A stretch of DNA of 64,000 nucleotides. It comes from an uncultured Granulosicoccus sp. (GTDB lineage: Bacteria > Pseudomonadota > Gammaproteobacteria > Granulosicoccales > Granulosicoccaceae). The translations under genes were made by a program, and so were the position numbers. The notes under the pieces were generated by a model. That model was not told where the DNA came from. It saw nothing but the letters and a program-made list of their open reading frames with translations, and made no database searches. The stretch lies in NCBI GenBank assembly GCA_947495035.1, contig CANLXI010000012.1:62001-126000 (forward strand), read 5' to 3'. How positions within the stretch are numbered: the stretch's first letter is position 1; each line of letters starts with the position of its first letter. Below, one piece after another: positions 57,839 through 64,000 of this stretch.

Positions 57839-58813
57839 TTACAAGGGAAAATAACACGCCACCGGATGGGCTTCCTGTTCATCCAGTTCGGGGGCTGACT
57901 GCCGACAGCGTTCCTCGGCCTTCCAGCATCGTGGATTGAAGGCACAGCCCTTGGGCGGTTTCAGCGGTGACGGCAGTTCACCCTCCAGGCGAATGCGAGT
58001 CTGCTCTCGTGTCGGATCCGCCACCGGCGTGGCCGACAGCAATGCTCGCGTGTACGGATGGCGCGGCGCATCGAACACATCACTGGCAAGCCCTTTCTCC
58101 ACCACACGCCCCAGGTACATCACCATGACTTCATCGGCCATGTGTCGAACCACCGACAGATCATGGGAAATGAACAGATAGGCCAGATTCAGACGCTCCT
58201 GCAGTTCCACCAGCAGATTGAGGATCTGCGACTGTATGGACAGATCCAGAGCCGATACCGGTTCATCGAGCACCAGAATGCGCGGATCCAGCATCAGTGC
58301 GCGTGCCACGGCAATGCGCTGCCGCTGACCACCGGAGAACATGTGCGGATAGCGATCGTAGTGCTCCGGGCGCAAGCCGACCATCGCCAGCATCTCCCGC
58401 GCCTGCTGCTCACGCTGAGCTCTGGAGACATCCGGCCGATTGATCAGCACCGGCTCTTCCAGAATGCGTCCGATGGTCTGCCGCGGGTTCAGGGAGCCGA
58501 AGGGGTCCTGAAAGACAATCTGCACCGATGCACGCAGCGCAGCCTGTTGTGCGTCGGTCAGTGGTTCGTCACTGCGAATGTGATGACCGTCGAGCGTCAG
58601 TTCTCCCGAGGAAGGCTGTTCGATCATGGTCACTACACGTGCCAGCGTCGACTTCCCGCAGCCTGACTCACCCACCACCGCCAGGGTGCGTCCAGCCTGC
58701 AGGCTGAAGGAGGCATTGCTCAGCGCCTTGACGGTCGCCGTACCACCAAAGAAGCCGTTGGACACCTCATAGTGACGGCTGAGCGCCCGGGCTTCGATCA
58801 GAGTGTTGTCCAT
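57839..58813 (-). CDS. dppF: DppF-like oligopeptide/dipeptide ABC transporter ATP-binding protein
   Basis: A protein of 324 residues starting at the internal ATG MDNTLIEARAL; the frame is open further upstream but overlaps dppD. Walker A VGESGCGKSTLA, signature FSGGQRQRIAVA, Walker B ILVLDEPVSALD and the C-terminal cysteine-rich oligopeptide-transporter tail (CAFNPRCWKAEERC) are present. It is one of the two ATPases of the peptide importer. Confidence 0.93.
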   Translation of the reverse strand: MDNTLIEARALSRHYEVSNGFFGGTATVKALSNASFSLQAGRTLAVVGESGCGKSTLARVVTMIEQPSSGELTLDGHHIRSDEPLTDAQQAALRASVQIVFQDPFGSLNPRQTIGRILEEPVLINRPDVSRAQREQQAREMLAMVGLRPEHYDRYPHMFSGGQRQRIAVARALMLDPRILVLDEPVSALDLSIQSQILNLLVELQERLNLAYLFISHDLSVVRHMADEVMVMYLGRVVEKGLASDVFDAPRHPYTRALLSATPVADPTREQTRIRLEGELPSPLKPPKGCAFNPRCWKAEERCRQSAPELDEQEAHPVACYFPL

Positions 58814-58821
58814 GGTCTGGC

Positions 58822-59805
58822 TCACGAGGCAGCTCGCTGGGGCACGCCCTTGATCAGCGGATAATGACATCTTGCCCGTCCCAGTTCGACAGGTGCAGTA
58901 CCCGGTCTGACCTGGCGGCAGTGATCGTCAGCGTACTGACAGCGAGGAGAGAACAGGCAACCTGCCGGACGATCGAACTGCCCCGGCACCACACCGGGAA
59001 TACTCGGCAGACGTCGGGTCGTGGCTCTTTCCGGCAGTGCCGCCAGCAAGGCATCGGTGTAAGGATGGTGCGGTTCGGCAAACAGATCACGCACTGCCTG
59101 TTCCTCCACTTTCTGGCCCGCGTACTGCACACTGACACGTTGTGCAGTCTCGGCCACCACCCCCATGTCGTGCGTGATGAGCACCAGCGCCATGCCGGTA
59201 TCCTTCTGCAAGTCGAGAAGCAGTTCCAGAATCTGCGCCTGAATGGTGACATCCAGGGCAGTCGTCGGTTCATCGGCAATCAGCAATTTGGGCTTGCAGG
59301 CAATGGCCATGGCGATCATCACCCGCTGACACATACCGCCCGACAGCTGATGGGGAAAGGCACGCAGGCGTCGCTCCGGTTCCGGCAATCCGACCTGTTC
59401 CAGCAACTCGACAGCACGCTTCTGGCGCTCCCGACGCGACAGCGGCAGATGCGCCTTGAGCGCTTCTCGCAACTGGAAACCCACGGTGAAACACGGATTG
59501 AGACTGGACATGGGCTCCTGAAAGATCATCGCCACATCCTTGCCGATGATGGAGCGCCGGGTGCGATCATCGGCACGAGACAGGTCCACACCATCGAACA
59601 TCATCGAGTCGGAGCTGATGGTGGCGGTCCAGGGCAGCAGCCCCATCAAGGCCAGCATGGACACCGATTTGCCACTGCCGGATTCACCGACGATGGCCAG
59701 CACATCACCCACATCCACCTGCACGTCGACACCATCAACCGCCCGAAACTGGCCGTTGGCCGTCTTGAAATCCACTGACAGATTACGTACGTCGAGTAAA
59801 GGCAC
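58822..59805 (-). CDS. dppD: DppD-like dipeptide ABC transporter ATP-binding protein
   Basis: A protein of 327 residues: Walker [13 protein letters not shown], signature [12 protein letters not shown], Walker [13 protein letters not shown], switch region [10 protein letters not shown], and the C-terminal [14 protein letters not shown] motif typical of oligopeptide-transporter ATPases. It lies 1 base after dppC and 8 bases before dppF. Confidence 0.94.
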   Translation of the reverse strand: MPLLDVRNLSVDFKTANGQFRAVDGVDVQVDVGDVLAIVGESGSGKSVSMLALMGLLPWTATISSDSMMFDGVDLSRADDRTRRSIIGKDVAMIFQEPMSSLNPCFTVGFQLREALKAHLPLSRRERQKRAVELLEQVGLPEPERRLRAFPHQLSGGMCQRVMIAMAIACKPKLLIADEPTTALDVTIQAQILELLLDLQKDTGMALVLITHDMGVVAETAQRVSVQYAGQKVEEQAVRDLFAEPHHPYTDALLAALPERATTRRLPSIPGVVPGQFDRPAGCLFSPRCQYADDHCRQVRPGTAPVELGRARCHYPLIKGVPQRAAS

Positions 59806-59806
59806 C

Positions 59807-60739
59807 TTAACTCCGCTTCAGCTTGGGGTCCAGGGCATCACGCAGCCCGTCGCCCATCAGGTTGATGGCCAGCACATTGATCAGAATGGCGAGCCCCGGA
59901 AAGGTCACGACCCACCAGGCACGCAACACGAATTCGCGTGAATCGGCCAGCATGGTTCCCCATTCCGGCGTCGGCGGCTGCGCCCCCAAGCCCAGAAAAC
60001 CCAGCGCGGCCGCATCCAGGATGGCAGTGGAAAACGACAAGGCTGCCTGCACGATGATCGGTGCCAGACAGTTGGGCAGCACGGTCACGAACATCAGACG
60101 CATGCGACTGGCACCGACCACGCGAGCACTGGTGACATAGTCCTTGGGCAATTCCTGCAGCACCGCAGCTCGCGTGAGTCTGACGTAATGTGGCTGCAGC
60201 ACGATCGCGATGGCAATCATCGCGTTGATCAGGGAGGGACCGAGTATGGCAACCATGACCAGGGCCAGCAACAGACTGGGAAACGCCAGCAGAATGTCCA
60301 TCAGACGCATGATCAGGGTATCGACCCAGCCTCGGGCAAAACCGGCCACCAGACCGATGAACACCCCGGAACCGGCCGCTATCAGGACGACGATCACCCC
60401 GATGAAAAACGAATACCGTGCACCGTGAATGAGCCGTGACAACAGGTCACGCCCGATGGCGTCCGTTCCCAGCAGGAATTCGGAGGTGCCTCCTTCCTGC
60501 CAGGCGGGCGGTTGCAGCAGAGCCTGACGAAACTGCTCCGTGGGTGAGTGCGGAGCCAGTACATCGGCGAAGGCCGCAATGAGGATGAAGGCCAGAAAGA
60601 CCACCAGACCCACCACTGCCCCGGTATTTTCACTGAAATAGCTCCAGAACTCCCTGAAGCGCCCCGGTCTGGCCATGACACCGCCCTGCCCTTCGGCAGC
60701 GCTGGCGGTCACGACGTTGCTGTTGTCACTGGCCGTCAT
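59807..60739 (-). CDS. dppC: DppC-like dipeptide ABC transporter permease
   Basis: A protein of 310 residues from the ATG at 60739, which overlaps the dppB stop (ATGA); longer in-frame starts overlap dppB and have no family match. Motifs: [23 protein letters not shown], the EAA-like loop [20 protein letters not shown] and [13 protein letters not shown] are typical of DppC/OppC. Inner-membrane partner of DppB. Confidence 0.93.
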   Translation of the reverse strand: MTASDNSNVVTASAAEGQGGVMARPGRFREFWSYFSENTGAVVGLVVFLAFILIAAFADVLAPHSPTEQFRQALLQPPAWQEGGTSEFLLGTDAIGRDLLSRLIHGARYSFFIGVIVVLIAAGSGVFIGLVAGFARGWVDTLIMRLMDILLAFPSLLLALVMVAILGPSLINAMIAIAIVLQPHYVRLTRAAVLQELPKDYVTSARVVGASRMRLMFVTVLPNCLAPIIVQAALSFSTAILDAAALGFLGLGAQPPTPEWGTMLADSREFVLRAWWVVTFPGLAILINVLAINLMGDGLRDALDPKLKRS

Positions 60740-61740
60740 TTGCGGATCTTCGGATTGATGAGGCCATAGAGAATGTCCACGACCAGATTGACGACCATGA
60801 CAATCACCGCAATCATCAGCAGGCCACCCTGCACAGCGGTATAGTCGCGACTGTTGATACCTTCCACCATCCACTTGCCGATTCCCGGCCAGGAGAAGAT
60901 GGTTTCCGTCAGGATGGCACCGGCCATCAGCGTACCCACCGACAGCCCGATGACCGTGATGACCGGTATCAGGGCATTGCGCAAGGCATGCAGCCCGTTG
61001 ACACGCAGGGGCCCCAGCCCCTTGGCACGTGCCGTGCGCACATAATCCTCACTGAGCACTTCCAGCATGGCCGAGCGCGTCTGTCTGGCGATGACCGCCA
61101 GGGGAATCGTGCCCAGCACGATCGTTGGCAGGATCAGATGCTGAACCGCCGAGGCGAACGCACCGTCCTGTCCCGAACGCAGGCTGTCGATCAGCATGAA
61201 TCCGGTGTCGGTAGGAAAGAAGTACATCAGGGAAATTCGCCCCGACACCGGGGTCCACCCCAGCATGCCGGAAAACAGGATGATCAGCAGCAACGCCCAC
61301 CAGAATATCGGCATGGAATAGCCCACCAGCGCGGTGGACATCAGCGCCTGATCCGGCCACTTGCCGCGTTTCACGGCAGCGATGATGCCCGCCGGAAGTC
61401 CCAGTACCACCGCAAAGACGATGGCACACAGCGACAGCTCCAGTGTGGCCGGAAACAGGGCGAAGAATTCATCCCACACCGGTCGTTTGGTCTTGAACGA
61501 GGTCCCCAGGTCACCCTGCAGTATGCCCTTCAGGTAGTCCCAGTACTGGCTGATCAGTGGCTGGTCGAACCCGAACTGCGTCATGAGCTGCGCGTAGCGC
61601 TCATCGGTCATGCCACGTTCACCTGCCATCAGCAGGATCGGATCACCGGGCAGCAGGCGAATGAACAGAAAGGAGACGATGGACACACCGATGAAGGTCG
61701 GTATGAAAGTGCCCAGTCGCCGCAAGATGAAATTCAGCAT
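60736..61740 (-). CDS. dppB: DppB-like dipeptide ABC transporter permease
   Basis: A protein of 334 residues with the family start MLNFILRRLGTFIPTFIGVS, the segment FIRLLPGDP, and the cytoplasmic loop YVRTARAKGLGPLRVNGLHAL near the C terminus. It overlaps dppC by 4 bases. The M24 peptidase gene ends 78 bases upstream. Confidence 0.94.
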   Translation of the reverse strand: MLNFILRRLGTFIPTFIGVSIVSFLFIRLLPGDPILLMAGERGMTDERYAQLMTQFGFDQPLISQYWDYLKGILQGDLGTSFKTKRPVWDEFFALFPATLELSLCAIVFAVVLGLPAGIIAAVKRGKWPDQALMSTALVGYSMPIFWWALLLIILFSGMLGWTPVSGRISLMYFFPTDTGFMLIDSLRSGQDGAFASAVQHLILPTIVLGTIPLAVIARQTRSAMLEVLSEDYVRTARAKGLGPLRVNGLHALRNALIPVITVIGLSVGTLMAGAILTETIFSWPGIGKWMVEGINSRDYTAVQGGLLMIAVIVMVVNLVVDILYGLINPKIRK

Positions 61741-61818
61741 GGCTCAATTCTGCCTGAAGCACGTGGACTGCCGGCTGGCGGTCCGGGACATGTCGATGAG
61801 ACGGGTATCCTGCACGGC

Positions 61819-62922
61819 CTAGCCAACCAGTGTCAGGGACTTGTCGAAGCTGGTCAGCGACTCCGCCCCGTCATCGGTCACGAGCACATCGTCTTCGATC
61901 CGCACACCGATATCGGCAAGGTCGTACAGGCCCGGTTCTATCGTGAACACCATACCGGCTTCCAGCGATTGCCGGTTACCACGCATGATATAGGGATCCT
62001 CGTGAATGTCACGCCCGAGCCCGTGACCCGTCTTGTGACGGATCCTGTCGGCAAAGGCAGACTCTTCCAGCACGCGGGTGGTGGCGTCGTCCACATCGTG
62101 CGCGGTGGCGCCCGGGCGGGTTGCGGCATGGCCTGCCAGATTGGCAGCCAGTACGGTCTGATAGACCTCCGCGCGTGCATCACTGCAATGCTGTACGAAG
62201 AAGGTACGAGTGATATCGGCACACAAGCCGCCGGCACGCGCTCCGAAATCGATCAGCAGCGAATCACCGGGCTTGATGGCATAGTCGTCACGCGAATGGG
62301 CATGCGGACGAGCCGAATTCTCCGCGGCGGCCACGATCGGTGAAAAGGAAAAGTCCTCGGCTCCTTCACCGAACAGATTCTGCACCAGAATGTTCTCGAT
62401 CGCACGTTCCGTCATGCCGACCTTGACCGCATCCAGCGTGTTTGCCAGTGCTCGTTCGGAGATGGCAATCGCCCGGCGCAGAATCTCGATTTCCTCTGCG
62501 CTCTTGCACAGACGCAAGGCCGCAATGCATTTCTGGGCGTCATGCACGGACAGACCGGGCGCTGCCTTGCGCAGAGCCTGATCGACAAAGACGCGCATGA
62601 CCTGACCTTCCACCCCCACGGAGCCCAGCGGCAGGTGTTGCAGCAGCTTTTCGAAGGCTGGCTGGTAACCATCCTGATCGCGCCAGTCGAACACCTCACC
62701 TTCGAAGCCGATCTGTTCGAAGGAGGCCAGCTCCAGATTCGGGACCACGGCAGCCGGCATGCCCATGGCCGGAATGATGATGACCAGCGGTCGCTCGTTC
62801 TGGTGAAACTCCTTGCCGAACAATCGCGAGAAGTTGGCACCGGGAACCAGCGCAATGGCATCCAGTGATGCCTTCTGAGCGACGGCGCGGAATGGTTCGT
62901 ATCGATCTGTCATGGAGTTCAT
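61819..62922 (-). CDS. M24 family metallopeptidase (Xaa-Pro aminopeptidase-like)
   Basis: A protein of 367 residues. The N-terminal creatinase-like domain is followed by the pita-bread fold with its metal ligands visible: Asp in LLIDFGARAGGLCADITRTF, His in GHGLGRDIHEDPY, Glu in FTIEPGLY, and Glu in VRIEDDVLV. It likely cleaves X-Pro peptides in the cytoplasm, and its place between the dpp binding protein and permeases fits trimming of imported peptides. Confidence 0.9.
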   Translation of the reverse strand: MNSMTDRYEPFRAVAQKASLDAIALVPGANFSRLFGKEFHQNERPLVIIIPAMGMPAAVVPNLELASFEQIGFEGEVFDWRDQDGYQPAFEKLLQHLPLGSVGVEGQVMRVFVDQALRKAAPGLSVHDAQKCIAALRLCKSAEEIEILRRAIAISERALANTLDAVKVGMTERAIENILVQNLFGEGAEDFSFSPIVAAAENSARPHAHSRDDYAIKPGDSLLIDFGARAGGLCADITRTFFVQHCSDARAEVYQTVLAANLAGHAATRPGATAHDVDDATTRVLEESAFADRIRHKTGHGLGRDIHEDPYIMRGNRQSLEAGMVFTIEPGLYDLADIGVRIEDDVLVTDDGAESLTSFDKSLTLVG

Positions 62923-63044
62923 GATCCTTCAGTCCTTGGAATTGCACAAGATACAGCCCTGTGGCAAGTCCGGTCATGGGTCGGGCAGGAAAGCTGCCTC
63001 GACAGCTGGAACGGCGGCAAGCTGCACCTTGCCACCAACGAGAA

Positions 63045-63064
63045 ACGGCCGCAGATGCGGCCGT
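63045..63064 (-). terminator. Terminator-like stem-loop after the peptide-binding protein gene
   Basis: ACGGCCGC (63045-63052) and GCGGCCGT (63057-63064) form an 8-bp GC-rich stem with a 4-base loop. On the minus strand it is followed by TTCTC, and it lies 23 bases past the dppA stop. It probably gives partial termination or protects the dppA message, as is usual for such operons. Confidence 0.7.
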
Positions 63065-63087
63065 CTCCCCGTACCACTCAGGCGAAA

Positions 63088-64000
63088 CTAGTTGGCCAGA
63101 GAAACACCGTAGAAGATGTGACCACCAAAGGGGTCGATCTTGAAGTCCTGGACTTCATTGCGCACGGGCTTGTATACGACCGAGTGAGCAATGGTATCCC
63201 AGGGTGCCTGTTCCTTGAAGATGATCTGGGCTTCTTCATACAGACGTGTGCGTTCGGCCTGGTCAGAGGTGACCTTGGCCTGCTGCAGCAGATCATCGAA
63301 AGGCTTGTAGCACCATTGGGCACGGTTGGCGTTGCCGACCGCATCGCAACCGAGCAGAACCGCCAGGAAGTTGTCAGGGTCACCATTGTCCCCTGTCCAA
63401 CCCAGCAGGACAGCCCCCTTTCGATCCAGTTCCTTGGACAGCTTCAGGTATTCACCCCACTCGTAGGAGACGATTTCGACGTCGACACCAACCTTGGCAA
63501 GGTCTTCCTGCATCACCTCGGCCATCCGTCGTGCGTTCGGGTTGTAGGGGCGCTGCACCGGCATGGCCCAGATTTCCATCTTCAGGTCTTCCACGCCTTC
63601 GGCCGCCAGCATTTCCTTCGCCTTTTCGGGATCGTAGGGATCGTCTACCGTGGCCTCGTTATAGGACCAGATGGTTGGTGGAATGGGGTTCTTGGCAATC
63701 TTGCCCGATCCCTGGAAGACCACATCGAGAATGGCTTGCTTGTTGATGGCCATGTTCAGGGCCTTGCGTACGTTGACATTGTCAAACGGTGCAACCTGGG
63801 TGTTGTAGGCCAGATAACCCACATTCAGACCTTCCTGTTCCATCAGCGTGATGCTGTCATCGCTGGCCATGGCTTCCAGATCGGCAGGGTTCGGGTAAGG
63901 CATGACATGGCACTCGCCGGCCTTCACTTTCTGGTATCGAACCGAGGCATCCGGCGTGATGGCGAAGACCAGATTGTCGATGTCGGCCTTGCCAGCCCAG
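63088..64000 (-). CDS. dppA: DppA-like periplasmic peptide-binding protein (C-terminal part)
   Basis: The gene continues past the right edge; the frame is open to base 64000, where the translation begins WAGKADIDNLVFAITPDASV. Family 5 solute-binding motifs follow: GECHVMPYPNPADLEAM, NVGYLAYNTQVAPFDNVNVR, ALNMAINKQAIL, and DNFLAVLLGCDAV. It ends with FGGHIFYGVSLAN. It is the binding protein of the dipeptide importer encoded downstream. Confidence 0.93.
   Translation of the reverse strand, partial: WAGKADIDNLVFAITPDASVRYQKVKAGECHVMPYPNPADLEAMASDDSITLMEQEGLNVGYLAYNTQVAPFDNVNVRKALNMAINKQAILDVVFQGSGKIAKNPIPPTIWSYNEATVDDPYDPEKAKEMLAAEGVEDLKMEIWAMPVQRPYNPNARRMAEVMQEDLAKVGVDVEIVSYEWGEYLKLSKELDRKGAVLLGWTGDNGDPDNFLAVLLGCDAVGNANRAQWCYKPFDDLLQQAKVTSDQAERTRLYEEAQIIFKEQAPWDTIAHSVVYKPVRNEVQDFKIDPFGGHIFYGVSLAN

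Overview
The window looks like a chromosomal segment of a GC-rich, free-living gammaproteobacterium, probably marine or sediment-living. The grounds are an Rnf cluster in the order rnfC-D-G-E, the priA / argS-like / SPOR-protein synteny, an HrpA of gammaproteobacterial length, a three-subunit (PntAA/AB/B) transhydrogenase, a DUF1841 protein and a full Che set. I cannot name the genus from sequence alone. No rRNA, tRNA, CRISPR array or prophage was seen.

Layout. 1-3.3 kb: end of rnfC, then rnfD, rnfG, rnfE and a DUF1841 gene. 3.5-7.7 kb: an L,D-transpeptidase, mazG and a YfaZ-like outer-membrane protein, with several short-unit tandem arrays around and inside mazG. 7.8-12.9 kb: hrpA and a RAYT (REP-associated) transposase flanked by copies of a 23-nt repeat; one inverted copy supplies the hrpA start codon. 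12.9-17.4 kb: a SPOR protein, an ArgRS-like protein that has lost both catalytic signatures, and priA, followed by an AT-rich gap with DnaA-box matches. 17.9-24.2 kb: pntB-pntAB-pntAA (PntAA carries an unusual C-terminal helix-hairpin-helix domain), hemH and a beta-lactamase-fold hydrolase. 24.3-34.9 kb: a leftward series of an REC-GGDEF-EAL protein, a hybrid sensor kinase, an M50-protease/HlyD fusion, a GAF-like/HlyD adaptor, a HEAT-repeat protein and a calcium-motif lipoprotein. 35.2-42.5 kb: cheX, cheR, cheB, cheY, cheW, cheA, a single-domain response regulator and a small protein with a histidine-kinase-like dimerisation domain but no ATPase. 42.8-52.3 kb: a DUF937 protein, then an amino-sugar locus with murQ-nagA-kinase to the left and a CUT1 ABC transporter plus nagB to the right. 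52.5-56.3 kb: a small lipoprotein, a MATE exporter, a YHYH-domain protein and a VOC protein. 56.3-64 kb: a 31-unit nonamer array, a Gfo/Idh/MocA oxidoreductase and a dipeptide ABC operon (dppF, D, C, B, an M24 peptidase, partial dppA).

How the genes work together. The amino-sugar locus is a near-complete route from imported GlcNAc/MurNAc to fructose-6-phosphate, and the dpp operon with its M24 peptidase would take up and trim peptides; together they fit use of peptidoglycan or chitin debris. The che genes, orphan relay proteins and c-di-GMP protein form a large signalling block next to the M50/HlyD envelope cluster. The items most worth a second look are the non-catalytic ArgRS-like protein at the normal argS locus, the M50/HlyD envelope cluster, the tandem-repeat arrays, the repeat-derived hrpA start and the PntAA-HhH fusion.
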